A DNA stretch of 64,000 nucleotides, from assembly GCA_946407055.1 (NCBI GenBank), contig CAMJMP010000002.1:14168-78167 (forward strand). Direction: 5' to 3'. Source of the stretch: an uncultured Mycoplasmatota bacterium (GTDB lineage Bacteria; Bacillota_I; Bacilli_A; RF39; UBA660). Positions 19,720 through 30,588 of the stretch are shown here, piece after piece. The notes below the pieces were generated by a model, which saw only the letters and a program-made list of their open reading frames with translations, ran no database searches and was not told the DNA's origin. Numbering within the stretch: position 1 is the first letter of the stretch; every line of letters starts with the position of its first letter. A program made the position numbers and the translations under genes.

Positions 19720-21364
19720 TGTTTATAAATGGTAAAGTTGCTGGCAATGTTAATATTGCCTTTCTTAATGAATTCATTAACTATGGATTACTGCGTAATT
19801 GTTTAGCATATTCAGATCCATATGAATTAATATTTTCTAATGATTCTGCTAATTCATCGTTATCCATTAAATAAAGATTTTCTTTCATTTCATTGAAATT
19901 TCCTTTTTTACTTAAATTAAATTTTAATTCATTTAATGTAGCTCTAAGTTCTTTCCAATCATTAGAATCTTTATCCTTAATATTTAATTTATTTAAAAGT
20001 GATTTATACTTTCCTTTAATTACTTCTGGTAATAAATTATCTGTAAAATGAGATATATTTTCATGAACTACTGTTCTGCCAATTGCTTCAGGATTTGGAC
20101 CTATTTGTCTTAGATTTATAAATGTCTAATTGTTATTAGGATTAAAATATCCACCTGTTTTACTTAATTCATCAGAAAAATATAACCAAGGATTAGGAGC
20201 AGTAGTTATTTTATTATTAATAACATCTTTAACATAATCTGTTAAAATAGGAGTTTCTGGATAATTAGTATTAAAATTATCCAATTGAGTATTTAATATA
20301 TTTTTAAATCCGTTCTTTAAACCATCTGCATTAATTCGTTCTAATAATATTCCTGATATATCTGGATCATTATTCCAATTAACAATACCTTTTATTTCTG
20401 GATTTTTTATTCCTAAACTACGAGTAGCATTATTTACTTGTTCTAAGTCTTTATATCTAATTGTTTTTGTTGCTGGAATAGGTTCTATATTTTCAAATTC
20501 ACGTATTTCAGCAAATTCCTTATCCTAAGGATTAATTATTTCATTAGAATTAGTTCTATATCTTTTAGGTAAATTATCAACAGCTTCATTTAGTTTATAA
20601 GGCTAATTAAATATAATAGGATTTCCATCACTTAAATCTGAAGAAGTTGCTGTTTTATATTCTGGAAATTCAAACGATTTAACAGATGTATCAAAACTAT
20701 ATTTTAATGGAGTTTGTGAATACTAACCAATAGATTTTAAAGGTCTTTTAGAAATTAATTTCTATGCAGTTTTAGTAATACCATTACCCATTATTCCTGC
20801 ATCTAACAGATTAAATGCTCCACTAACTGCACATTGTAAATAATTTCCATTTTTAAAATTATTATATGTAGCACTTACACCTGTTTCTGGATTAGCTAAA
20901 TTATATCCAGCATTTAAAGCACCTGTATATGGATTAGCATATAATACTCCAGATTTAAGAATTGCTTTAATTGGACTTCTGTTATTTTCCCAATCTTCTT
21001 TATTTCTTAAACTAATACCTTTTATAGGATTTTGTCTAAGTTCATTTTCTTTATTAATTTCTTCCTAAGTTGGAATGTGTCCATCTTTTATTTTATAATC
21101 TTTAGGTAAAGCTTTAATAGAACCTGGATTCATAGCCATATTCTATACAGATTTATTTATTGCCCAATTCTATCCTTCTTTTAAAGCCTTTAAATATTTA
21201 ATAGTATCTGCTCTTGACTAAGACTACTATGCTGCTTGATTCTACTATGTTTTCTATGACTAAGTTCCAATAGTAGAAGTAGCTCCGTAACCTAATTTCT
21301 ATTTTATAAAATCTTCAGAAGGTTTTGGAACTTTATTTCCAAACTAAAATTTACTAATCTTCAT
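19703..21364 (-). CDS. Amber-rich virion-type protein, possible metallopeptidase-like C-terminus
   Basis: 553 residues when TAG is read as Gln; about 18 in-frame TAG codons, seven of them between codons 35 and 49 in a Gln/Ser-rich segment. The middle (YANPYTGALNAGYNLANPETG...) resembles the Gly/Ala-rich middle of the cargo-like protein at 25849. Near residue 433, VVHENISHFTDN looks like a metallopeptidase helix, but spacing is HExxxH, not HExxH, so activity is doubtful. Ends in a terminator and overlaps the upstream holin-like gene by 14 nt. Virion role is inferred. Confidence 0.7.
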
Positions 21365-21578
21365 TTTTATTTCCTTTCCAAATACTTGTTACACTATCAA
21401 CACCTAATAAACCGCAACAAGAAAGTAAAAATACATCTATCATTTCTGGAGCTTGTATTACTTTAATAGTACAATATATTAATATACCCATACATATTAT
21501 AAATCCTAAAACTCCACATAGACGTTTACTGCTGAACTAACCATTTTCAGCACTTAGCATTTCTCTAAACCAATTCAT
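21351..21578 (-). CDS. Two-TM holin-like membrane protein
   Basis: 75 residues with two in-frame TAG codons (one just before the TAA). Two hydrophobic helices (LCGVLGFIICMGILIYC and MIDVFLLSCCGLLGVDSV), then a short polar tail. Small two-helix proteins of this kind in gut phages are often called holins. The lysozyme-domain gene at 22863 is nearby on the same strand. Overlaps both neighbours by 14 nt. Confidence 0.65.
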
Positions 21579-21768
21579 TTCTTTTATGAGATATATGATA
21601 TTTGTTACACACTTTACATAGATAAACTATGTAATCTTTTAAATTCATTTTCTTAATATATTTAAACGCATCTTTTTCAGTTTCAAAAATTATCTTAGTT
21701 TTACCACGTTTATTATAATGACAACGTGGTTTCTTATTTTGTAGATTACTTCTTGGAGCTAATTTCAT
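21565..21768 (-). CDS. Small zinc-ribbon-like protein, 67 aa
   Basis: Basic protein with His at 17 and YLCKVCNKYHISH near the C-terminus (CxxC then HxxxH), a plausible zinc site. The EKDAFKYIKKMN helix precedes it. Similar short proteins with CxxCxxYH endings occur in many Bacteroidota phages, with no known function. Confidence 0.65.
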   Translation of the reverse strand: MKLAPRSNLQNKKPRCHYNKRGKTKIIFETEKDAFKYIKKMNLKDYIVYLCKVCNKYHISHKRNELV

Positions 21769-21775
21769 AATTATT

Positions 21776-21955
21776 TCAAATTATATAATACCAATCATCT
21801 CTTTTCTTCTCATTATCTAAATCATATTTAATATAATTGCCATTCTGGAAGTATACACTCTAATTAGCATAGTCCCATTTAAAATAACCAACGTAATTTG
21901 GTAATAAGGCTGTTTTTCCTGCTTTAATTAATTTTTCAATTTCGCTGTATTTCAT
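21776..21955 (-). CDS. Unknown protein, 59 aa, one in-frame TAG
   Basis: ATG at 21955, TGA at 21776, TAG at codon 32. MKYSEIEKLIKAGKTALLPNYVGYFKWDYANQ continues after the TAG with SVYFQNGNYIKYDLDN, which reads as one beta-rich domain. This supports Gln decoding on the minus strand here as well. Confidence 0.6.
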
Positions 21956-22068
21956 AATTACGATAATAATACATATTTATTTTAAAATAACAAAATTTAA
22001 CATTTAAAAATTTGATTTTGAAATTTTAAGATATATATTTGATTATAATTTAAAAATACAATTTATTT

Positions 22069-22464
22069 ATGGACGTAGTTAGTTTATTTAATTTGTTTTT
22101 TCCTGATTTCGATAATACAATCGAAAAAGACGGAAAGATTTACCGAGTAAAACTCGAAGAAATCGAAAAAGAAGACACAGTAAACGTAGCTGATATTAAA
22201 AAAGATATTGATAGTTACGTTGAAGACATAGATGCAGAAATCTGGAATGATGCAACAGTTATTTTTTCAAGGAAATATAATATTGCTTATTTCGATAGAT
22301 TGTTAAAGAAAGATGTTTTAACAAAAGAAGAATTTTCTCAACTTGTAAACGCATTTACTGCTCTTAAAGAGTGTGTAGCAAATGCAGCACAAGCAAGGAT
22401 TAATTATTTAACCGACAAATATTTATCAAGTGATGCTTAGACAAAAGCTAAAGTTGAAGACTGA
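22069..22464 (+). CDS. Unknown acidic protein; end depends on TAG decoding
   Basis: If TAG (22438-22440) is read as Gln the protein is 131 residues ending ...SDAQTKAKVED; if TAG stops translation it is 123 residues. The short reading overlaps the next gene by 8 nt, the usual spacing for coupled genes here. The long reading overlaps by 32 nt. Helical, Glu/Asp/Lys-rich, no family. It is the first plus-strand gene after the divergent switch near 22 kb. Confidence 0.65.
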
Positions 22465-22669
22465 ATCACTGATTAATGATATTAAGGAAGTTAAAAGAAT
22501 TGCTTTAGAAAATAAATTAACAAATGAACAGTGGTTCATAGACTTTGAAGACCAACTTAATCAATTAAGTGGAATCGAAGTTATTAATACCTGTATAGAG
22601 TTATTTCCTAAACTCACAGGTACAGCAGAAGAAAGATTAAACAAATGGATTCAATATAAAAACTATTGA
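22433..22669 (+). CDS. Unknown helical protein, 78 aa
   Basis: ATG at 22433 overlapping the previous gene. Composition is mostly alpha-helical (MLRQKLKLKTESLINDIKEVK...). It is followed 11 nt later by the amber-decoding tRNA, so the tRNA is probably on the same transcript. Confidence 0.65.
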   Translation: MLRQKLKLKTESLINDIKEVKRIALENKLTNEQWFIDFEDQLNQLSGIEVINTCIELFPKLTGTAEERLNKWIQYKNY

Positions 22670-22680
22670 ATCCTTAATAT

Positions 22681-22752
22681 TCCCTTATGGTGTAATGGTC
22701 AGCACAGGAGGCTCTAACCCTCTTAGTCTGCGTTCGAATCGTAGTAGGGGTA
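22681..22752 (+). tRNA. Amber-decoding tRNA(CTA)
   Basis: Anticodon stem GGAGG/CCTCT with loop CTCTAAC gives anticodon CTA, which reads UAG. D-stem GTGT/GCAC, T-loop TTCGAAT, acceptor TCCCTTA/TAGGGGT with a T-T first position. It is the only plus-strand tRNA seen. Gln charging is inferred from known crAss-like phages using genetic code 15 and from the Gln-rich context of in-frame TAGs. Confidence 0.9.
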
Positions 22753-22824
22753 CTTCTTCATACTTTTCACGTCACTAAGGTATCGGATGACCTTATTGAT
22801 TTTTACTGTTTTTAATCATGATAA

Positions 22825-22856
22825 AAGGCGGCTTCGTTGTGAAACGAGGTCGCCTT
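22825..22856 (-). terminator. Terminator between convergent genes
   Basis: Stem AAGGCG...CGCCTT with inner TCGTT/AACGA, 7 nt after the stop of the lysozyme gene. The T-rich tail is on the minus strand, but it could also stop plus-strand transcripts coming from the tRNA. Confidence 0.7.
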
Positions 22857-22862
22857 AATTTA

Positions 22863-23561
22863 TTATACATTTCTTGCAAATTTAAGTCTACTACCATAAT
22901 TAGCATATCTTTTATCTGGACGTTCATAACCATCCATTACAACACGTGTTGCTTCTTCAATAGTTTTAGTCTTTTTAAGTTTTTCTAAAACCTTTGAATA
23001 TCCATTATTTAATTCATGCCAAACATAATCTAATTGTTGTTTTTTAGATGGAGTATATGTTCCTGTAAAATTGCGAAGACCTATTTGTCTATCTTTAGAA
23101 GTCCATTGTGCTAATCCATAACCTGTTATTCCATCTATTTTTAAACTACCTCTTTTACCACCTTGAATGATATTATGAATACCACCTCCTGATTCGTGTA
23201 ATAAATTACCAACTAAACCGCGTGCTTGATTATATGTTAGTCCTTTATTAACAAAATAATTAACCATATCATTATTTGAAAATTTTTCCTCAACAGATGA
23301 TTCTCGATTAACTATTTCATTTGGTAAAAACCTATCAAAATAATTAAAGCCTTCGTATTTAGAAATAGGATTATTTTCTTCTGGTTCTTGAAAAGGATTT
23401 TCAGTATTTTGATAACTTTTAAGTTTTAAATTATCTAAATTTAAATTAGGAGAAGATTCCATTAAAGTTGCTTCATTTATTGGAATATTCTCATATGGCA
23501 TATTATATTCACCAGCTTCAACAGGATTATAATATACAAAAGGAACATCATTAACATTCAT
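22863..23561 (-). CDS. Phage lysozyme-domain protein (Phage_lysozyme2-like)
   Basis: 232 residues. Residues 90-230 match tail-associated lysozyme/transglycosylase domains: VNYFVNKGLTYNQARGLVGNLLHESGGG (catalytic Glu about 123), GYGLAQWTS, R.. and a C-terminal YERP...R segment. The N-terminal 85 residues are acidic and low in structure. It would cut peptidoglycan during entry or lysis. It is monocistronic, on the minus strand, divergent from the nuclease gene. Confidence 0.85.
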   Translation of the reverse strand: MNVNDVPFVYYNPVEAGEYNMPYENIPINEATLMESSPNLNLDNLKLKSYQNTENPFQEPEENNPISKYEGFNYFDRFLPNEIVNRESSVEEKFSNNDMVNYFVNKGLTYNQARGLVGNLLHESGGGIHNIIQGGKRGSLKIDGITGYGLAQWTSKDRQIGLRNFTGTYTPSKKQQLDYVWHELNNGYSKVLEKLKKTKTIEEATRVVMDGYERPDKRYANYGSRLKFARNV

Positions 23562-23740
23562 AATTTATAATTTTTATTTTTAATTTTACTTTTTTACTTG
23601 TAGAATGATTCTAATTTGTATTTTAATTTTTATTAAACATTTTTAGTTTGATTTTTACAAAAATAAACATATCTTTGAATATTACAAAATATTTATAAAA
23701 TTAAAAATTATTTTAATAAACGTGATAATGTAAATGTTAT
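23562..23740. promoter_or_regulatory. Divergent intergenic region
   Basis: 179 nt of very AT-rich sequence between the divergent lysozyme and nuclease genes, so it must hold start signals for both directions. I cannot pick out a specific box with confidence. Confidence 0.4.
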
Positions 23741-24643
23741 ATGGAAATTACTAAACAAAACGGAAATATATGTTTCGCAGAAAAAGAACATATATATTGG
23801 GATCAAACAAATCCTAATGCTAAATATGTATCTGTAACTACTTTGATACATAGTTTTACACAACCTTTTGATAAAGAATTTTGGTCAGCGTATAAAGCAT
23901 TAGAAAAAATATTAGATGCAGAATCTTGGAAAATTTTAAAGAAAGAATTATTACAAACTAAGAAATTTACTAAAGAAATTCTTTCAAATTATGATGTTCA
24001 AGAAATTGAATTTAATAAAGTACAACAAGATATACTAGATGACTGGCAACAAGAGAATTTTAAATCTTGTGAACGTGGAACTAAAATACACGCAGAATTA
24101 GAAAATTCAATGTATGAAATGGGAGCTAATGTAACTCTTAAAAAATTCGGAGTAGGTGGTACATTTACTTGTGAAAAAAATAGAACAGCATTAGACTTAG
24201 AAAATGGAGTTTATCCAGAATATCTTATTTCATACGAATCTCCAGATGGAATATTAAGAATAGCTGGACAAATTGACTTACTTGTTAAACGTGGTAACAA
24301 AGTTATAATAATGGACTGGAAAACGAATAAGAAAATTGATTTAAAAGGAGGATTTAATACTCAAACTAAATCTACAGCTAAAATGCAATATCCATTAAAT
24401 ACATTAGATGATTGTAATTATATGCATTATACAATGCAATTATCTACATATGCTTGGATGATTAATAAATTATTTGGATTTGAAATAGAAGATTTAATTC
24501 TTGTGCATTTTGACCATAATGGAAATAAAACGGTATATCATTTAGATTACTTAGAAAAAGAAGTAGAAAATATGCTCAAATTCCACAAAAAGAATTTATT
24601 AAAAGAAATACAGAGAAATAAAAGAGTTCCTATAGAATATTAA
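23741..24643 (+). CDS. PD-(D/E)XK nuclease, RecB/Cas4-like
   Basis: 300 residues. Motifs in order: GTKIHAELE (His117), PE (Glu160), AGQIDLL (Asp179), IMDWKT (Asp192, Lys194), and a QLSTYAWMI helix with the Gln/Tyr of the RecB-nuclease family motif. No helicase domain and no clear iron-sulfur cysteines. Probable role in phage DNA replication, recombination or processing. First gene of the long plus-strand programme. Confidence 0.85.
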   Translation: MEITKQNGNICFAEKEHIYWDQTNPNAKYVSVTTLIHSFTQPFDKEFWSAYKALEKILDAESWKILKKELLQTKKFTKEILSNYDVQEIEFNKVQQDILDDWQQENFKSCERGTKIHAELENSMYEMGANVTLKKFGVGGTFTCEKNRTALDLENGVYPEYLISYESPDGILRIAGQIDLLVKRGNKVIIMDWKTNKKIDLKGGFNTQTKSTAKMQYPLNTLDDCNYMHYTMQLSTYAWMINKLFGFEIEDLILVHFDHNGNKTVYHLDYLEKEVENMLKFHKKNLLKEIQRNKRVPIEY

Positions 24644-24742
24644 TCTGAGTAGATATATCGTAACTTTATATTTTAGAGTATTGTAATTTTAAAAATCAAA
24701 TACTAAAAACAACATTAATTAAAATCGAAAGGATTAATATTT

Positions 24743-25030
24743 ATGGGAATTATAAATCAAAGTAAAAATATAATACAAGGACATATAAATGAGTGGTTTA
24801 ATTTAAGTGAAGACCTTTCAAGTAAAAGAATAGCCATTTGTAAGAAATGTCCATTATACAGACAGAATACTCCTGGACTTGGTGAAACTTGTGATAGGAG
24901 AAAGTGGTTAGATCCAAAAACAAACGATGTGTCTTTAGAAAAGAAAGACGGTTATATTAGAGGATGTGGTTGTAGATTGCGGGCTAAAACCACACTTCCT
25001 GAAACAATGTGTCCCGCATTTAAATGGTAA
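24743..25030 (+). CDS. Cys-rich zinc-binding protein, 95 aa
   Basis: Eight Cys residues, including CKKCPLY, TCD, GCGCR and MCP, in an arrangement typical of a small treble-clef or ribbon fold. Such a protein is common near the start of crAss-like virion modules, but its function is unknown to me. Its end overlaps a possible early start of the next gene. Confidence 0.7.
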   Translation: MGIINQSKNIIQGHINEWFNLSEDLSSKRIAICKKCPLYRQNTPGLGETCDRRKWLDPKTNDVSLEKKDGYIRGCGCRLRAKTTLPETMCPAFKW

Positions 25031-25038
25031 TATGTAAT

Positions 25039-25629
25039 ATGAATAATCTTAATAGAACAACTTTAACAGAACAAGAAAAATTCGCATTAAACGTAGCAAA
25101 AGCAAATGGACTCTCAGGAGACCTTTCAGTAAATAATCAAGACCTTAACGTAATAGTAGATCGTGAAGCTCGTGCTAAATTCAACGATGAAGTAGATAAA
25201 TTTAACGAAGCTACTATTGATTATGAGAAAAAGATTCACGAAGCTAATGAAAGGCTTTCTAAAGATATGAACAATATTGAGTGTAAACCTTTATTCCAAT
25301 ATATTCATGTTGTACCTTATGATACAAACCCATTCCAGAAATTGGAAAAGAAAGGAAATCTTATAATTCCAACTTATGAACCTACACATTTCAGTAATGA
25401 AACAGGTAAAGAAGAGAAAGATAAACCTTATATTATTGTAGCTGATGTTGTAGAGATTGGACCTGAGGTTAAATTTGTAAAGCCAGGTGATGTAGTAATG
25501 TATCTTAGAATAAATGAACTCCCAGTTCCTCTTTATAATACAGGAATTAAGTGTGTTCAAGAGCGTAGTGTTATCGCTGTTATTAATGAAGGATTAAGTG
25601 AACGTTTTAAAAATATAACAAACAACTAA
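25039..25629 (+). CDS. GroES-like co-chaperonin-fold protein
   Basis: 196 residues from MNNLNRTTLTEQ at 25039 (an ATG at 25024 is possible). After a helical N-terminal region, residues about 95-185 follow the Cpn10 layout: a VVPYDTNPF strand, GNLIIP (roof), a long flexible stretch like the mobile loop, IIVADVVEIGPEVKFVKPGDVVMYL (cf. GxVxxVGxG...VKxGDxV) and a terminal VIAVI strand. It may assist folding of capsid protein with host GroEL, as phage gp31 proteins do. Confidence 0.65.
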   Translation: MNNLNRTTLTEQEKFALNVAKANGLSGDLSVNNQDLNVIVDREARAKFNDEVDKFNEATIDYEKKIHEANERLSKDMNNIECKPLFQYIHVVPYDTNPFQKLEKKGNLIIPTYEPTHFSNETGKEEKDKPYIIVADVVEIGPEVKFVKPGDVVMYLRINELPVPLYNTGIKCVQERSVIAVINEGLSERFKNITNN

Positions 25630-25630
25630 T

Positions 25631-25852
25631 ATGGAAGAAAAAATATATTTCATGCCAGGAGACATAGTAAGCTTGAAGTAGGATATTCCTAACAAGCCTA
25701 CTATGCTTGTGGTTAAAAAGGAAACCTATATCTTTAAAAATCAAAAAGATAAATAGGATAATGGTTTAATGGGAATTCGTTGTAGATGGTTCGCAAATGA
25801 TGGAACTCTACAAGAAGCAATTTTTAATACAAAAGATCTTATAAAACTATGA
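25631..25852 (+). CDS. Unknown protein, 73 aa, two in-frame TAGs
   Basis: MEEKIYFMPGDIVSLKQDIPNKPTM... with TAG at codons 17 and 41 and the TGA at 25850. The KPGDIV-like turn and the RCRWF segment suggest a small barrel domain typical of phage proteins that bind nucleic acid or cap structures. Coupled by ATGA to the next gene. Confidence 0.65.
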
Positions 25853-27591
25853 TTAACTATTTTCAACAAGGAGGACAAGTTGCTGATGAAAAGCAACAAA
25901 TGCAAGAAATGTTTATGCAGTATCTTGCAGAAAAATATCAAACAGAAGATATAAACGCATTAGTTTAGCAATTATAGTCAGAACCAGGTGAAACAGGTGA
26001 AACTAAATTAGAAGATGAATTAATCTCATTTCAATAGATGTTACAACAAGGTGGACAAGCACCATTAATGGCAGAAAAAGGAGCAAAATTAGATTATATT
26101 AAATCACTTAAAGGATTTTGTCCAGACGGAACACAAGTTGAATATTATAAAAATGGTAAGAAAATTTGTGGTAAGTGTATTGCTAAACAAGAAAATGGTG
26201 CTAAAATGAACCAGAAGAAATTCTTTACTCCAGCTGATGTTCCATCTGCTTGTAAAGGAGGAAAAGCTAAGAAATCTTGCAATGGTGCTAAACTTACTAA
26301 GAAATGTAAAACAGGTGGAACCATAGAATTTTTTCAAAAAGGAGGAACTCCTAAACTTCAAACTATAACTGTTGATGGTAAACAATATGGTCGTTATAAA
26401 GCTGGACAGCAATGGAGAGAAGTAAATAATGGTAAATTAGGTTCTGCTAAATACGATATTCGTAATGGTAAAGCACAAATCTTATTAACTAAGGCTGCTA
26501 AAGAGCGTGAAGCAAATGAATCAACTGTAGTAAAAGCAAGTGGTGCAAATGCTAAAAACGCTAAATATGGTAAAACATATAGAGGTGGAGTTTATGCAAA
26601 TGCTGCATCTCAAGCTGAAGCTGAGAAACGTGCTATTAACGATAAAGTACAATATTACGATTATAACGGTAAAGTTTATAAAACTAAGTGGAATGATACT
26701 CCAACTGCACAAGGTGTAATTGATAATAGAGTTGAAATGGCTGGTCTTTACGGAAACGACTTAGGTTGGCGTAATTCTGGACGTTATAATGCTAAATCTA
26801 GACAGCATCGTAATAATGAAAGAATTTCTGCAAACGGAATGTCTGATGCACAATTTAATGCACAAATTGATGCACAAAGACAACAACAATTTGCTGATCA
26901 ACATAACGCAGAACTTGCAGATAGAGATTTAGCAAAACGCGCAATTGCATCTGAACTTATGGATGCTTCTACAGCAGGTTTAGCACGTGGATTTAATCCA
27001 TTCGGATATACAAATGATATAGTTAATGGAAATTATGGTTCACTTGCAGGTAGAGGTGTTGAAGCAGGTCTTACTCTCGCTGGTGGATCACTTATGCCTA
27101 AGATTCCTGGTATGCACAGACTTGGAAGATATTCTGATGTATTAAGACTTAGTTTAAATAAAGGATTTGACAAAGTTGATAATTTCTTATGGAATGGTGT
27201 TCCTCAAAAAATTGTAAGTTGGGGTGGACGTTATATGCCAAAGAATAATGGTGGCTTTGTTAGAACTTATTTTGCTGAACCTTCAATGAGAACAGGTTTA
27301 GAAAATGCTAATCCTGTTGATTTAACAGTTAATATTGGAGGTAAGATGGCTAAAGGTGCTGTTGAAGGTGCTAAAAATGCTGGTAGCAAGATTGGAACAA
27401 GTCTTTCTGAGTTTGGACAAGATGTTGGTGCATTAGGTAGACAAATTGGACAAGGAGTTAGTAACACTGGTGCTAAAGTTAAAAACGCTTGGGTTAATCA
27501 TCCTGATGATGTTATGTTAGGTGCTGGAGTTATAGTTCCTTCAAGTACAGCAGTTGGAATAGCTGGATATAACTATTTTAATAATAAATAA
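25849..27591 (+). CDS. Large virion/cargo-like protein, 580 aa
   Basis: Three TAG codons in the first 65 residues join the N-terminal Gln-rich part to the rest. It has two copies of a QQGGQ motif, Lys/Gly-rich segments with paired Cys (FCPDG..., CGKC), an Asn/Gln-rich middle, and a C-terminal half with Gly/Ala-rich, weakly hydrophobic stretches (GLTLAGGSLMP, MLGAGVIVPSSTAVGIAGY). Resembles the basic, low-complexity proteins packaged in crAss-like capsids. Role as an ejected or head-internal protein is inferred from composition and position upstream of the terminase. Confidence 0.65.
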
Positions 27592-27598
27592 TTGAATT

Positions 27599-28183
27599 AT
27601 GCAAAAGATCTTTGTATACAATAATGGAACAGGACAAATTGAATTAAACATTCCTGAAATAATTTTAATTGATGAATTTCATGCTTTGATGGATAATAAG
27701 AGAAATGTTTGTAAAGAAGATCCTGAAGGTATTCAACATTTAAGAGCATTTAGAGAATTTACTTATATTTGGTTAGCTATTGATTGGTTAAGTTTATATA
27801 ATGATTATTCTAATCAAGAAAGACACCAAGAAGCATTAAGAGATTCTCAATTAACTGAAGAAGAATTTAATGATCCTATATTTAGAGCAGCTTGTAGAAA
27901 ATATCGTGAATTACAAAACTCAACACGATCAATTAAACTTTTACAAGCTGCTCAATTAACAGTAGATAAATTTATTGACTACTTTACTAATATAGACCCA
28001 GAAGAAAGAGATCCTCAAACTGGAAAACCTATATTTAAAGTAAAAGACATTATGGCAGAAATGTCTAACCTTAGTAAAGTGTTAGAAGAATTGAAAATTT
28101 TAACTGACCAAGTTAAGAAAGATACACAAGCTGAATCTAAAATTAGAGCAGGAGCAACAGAAGGATATACTCCTAATTTTTAA
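27599..28183 (+). CDS. Conserved helical protein upstream of terminase
   Basis: 194 residues. Short strand-rich N-terminus, then helical throughout with many charged residues. Located directly before the large terminase gene (2-nt gap), where many phages carry the small terminase subunit. No HTH motif is obvious, so TerS is only a positional guess. No in-frame TAG. Confidence 0.65.
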   Translation: MQKIFVYNNGTGQIELNIPEIILIDEFHALMDNKRNVCKEDPEGIQHLRAFREFTYIWLAIDWLSLYNDYSNQERHQEALRDSQLTEEEFNDPIFRAACRKYRELQNSTRSIKLLQAAQLTVDKFIDYFTNIDPEERDPQTGKPIFKVKDIMAEMSNLSKVLEELKILTDQVKKDTQAESKIRAGATEGYTPNF

Positions 28184-28185
28184 TT

Positions 28186-30588
28186 ATGAGTGAAATTAAA
28201 TATAATAAAGATGGAAGTATTGCTAAGAAAAGAGGACGTCCTAAAAAGTAGAAACCTGAAATTCCAATAGAACTTCCACAAGAAGTACAAGATATAATTA
28301 AAAAGGCTACTGAAGAAGTTCCAAAAATTACTGAAGTTCAAGAAGATCCATTAGCTAAAGTAAAAGAAGCTGTAAGAGATTCTTTTAATGGATGGGATGT
28401 TCCTAAAGAAGAACGTATTACACGTTTTGATAAAAGACTTTCTTATGAACTTACTGGATATAAACCAATTACTGCAACTAAAAGTTTAGACTTTAGACCA
28501 GAATGGTTTACAGAAGCCAGAGATACCTTTTTAAGAACAGGTAAATATTGTAGTTATCCATTTCGTTCTAAAGCATACGATGACTTTTGGCATGAAGAAT
28601 ATGTAAGATGTAGAGATGGATATACTGTAAATGGTTATACACTTACAGGACCAAACTATTATTATCTTAACTATTATCAATTACCTAATATTGATGTAGA
28701 GAAAGCGGGTAGTGGACGTTTAGCTGTATTTCCAAAATTCTTAGTATTTCAATATGAGTTCTTTCATTATTTTGAAATATGTAGAATACTTAAAAAAGAT
28801 GTATGTTTGATGAAAGCTCGTGGAGTAGGATTTAGTGAGATTAACGCTGCCATTTGTGCTTGTATTTATAATTGCTTTAGAGAAAGTAACTGTATGATAA
28901 CAGCACAACTTAAAAACTATCTTGATAAATCATTAGATAAAGCATGGAACGCTTTATCTTTTACAAACGATAATACAAGTGGTGGTATGTTCAAACTTAC
29001 ACAAGTGCATAACACTCAATATTATAAAAAATCATCTTGGTACAAAAAAGAAAACGGACAAGATATTGAAACAGGTTGGAAATCACAAATCGTAGGAATT
29101 GTAGCAGATACTGATGCTAAGATTCGTGGTGATCGTGTTGACTTACTTGTTTATGAAGAGGCTGGATCAAATACAGCTTTACGAAAATCTTATATTAAGG
29201 GTAAAGCCTTAATATATATTGGTGGTAAAAAGTTCGGAATAAGAATGTGTGGTGGTACAGGAGGAGACCGCGGTATTGCACTTGCAGACCTTGCAGATAT
29301 GTATAATGATCCTGAGTCTTTTGATGTATTACCATTTTATCACAATTATACACCGTCTGGAGATTGGATTGAAACTGCTTATTTCATTCCTTCTTATATT
29401 GGAGCTGTAACAGAATACGGAGAAGATGCTGATGGTGTTAAAAGAAGACTTCTTGATGAAAGAGGTTATTGTTTTTGGGAAAATTACAAAGAACAATTAG
29501 ATTACGATAGATCCAAAATTAAAAATCCTAAAGCATTAATTGAACATTGCGCAGAGTATTGTTATACTGCTGATGAAGCCTTTGCACTTGAGGGTGAAAA
29601 TAAATTTAATAAAGTTTTATTAACAGAACAATTAATGCGTATTCGTGTTTTAAAACAAGCACCTAAATTTGATTATGGTGTACTTAAATTTAAATACGAG
29701 TCTGGAAAACAACATACAAGTGAAAACGTAAGAGGTGTAACTTGGCAATCTACCGCTAAAGGTCCAGGAACAATCAAGATTCTTGAGCATCCTTTATGGG
29801 AATGTCAACCTAAGAAAGATGAATCTGGAATGATAATCTGGAATCCACCTGATAAACAAGCTAATTTATATGTAGCTGGTTGTGACGGTATTGACTTAGG
29901 TAAACAAGATACATCTGAATATACAAAAGACCCTTCTGATTTTTGTCTTGTTATTTATAAAAGACAATTTGGATTAAGTGATCCACAGATTGTTGCTATT
30001 TATAAAGATAGACCACAAGACATAAGAGAAGCACATGAAACCGCAGTTAAATTAGCAATGTATTATAATTGTTTAATTAACATAGAGGCTTCACGTATAT
30101 CGTTAGTCGGATATTGTAGAGACCGTGGATGGTTAAATTATTTAATGAAACGTCCAAGTATGTGTTTTTCTGATGTTACAAGAAAACATAGAGCAGGTTT
30201 ACAATATGGTGTTCCTGCTACTGTAGCAAACATTGACCACCATACCGATTTAACAAGAGATTTCATAAATGACTATTCACAAGGTATTTGGTTTGAAGAG
30301 TTCTTAGTAGAAGCTACCAAATATAGTGATGAAGAAAAACGTAAATTCGATATTATTGCTGCTACAGGTATGGCACTTATGGGTAATGAAGAATTAGGTT
30401 CATTAGTTCCTAAAACAGTTGCACCTGTAGAAGTAAGACATCAAGATATTGGATATTATACAGATGATAGAGGAATTAAACGATTTGGTGTTATTCCAGA
30501 TAAATACGCTGTTAAACTTAAAATAACACCTCCAACTAAAACATATGGATATGGAAGACAAACTAACCCAAGATATAGAGACTATTAA
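28186..30588 (+). CDS. terL: Terminase large subunit
   Basis: 800 residues with one TAG at codon 22, directly after an AT-hook-like KKRGRPKK. Walker A variant KARGVGFS (about 210-217), a Walker B-type LLVYEEAGS (Glu about 324), then the C-terminal nuclease with CDGIDLGKQDTSE near 566 supplying the first metal-binding Asp, and a late DRG.../ATKYSDEEKRKFDIIAATGMA segment. It packages DNA into the prohead by ATP hydrolysis and cuts the genome. The portal gene follows after one small gene. Confidence 0.92.
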
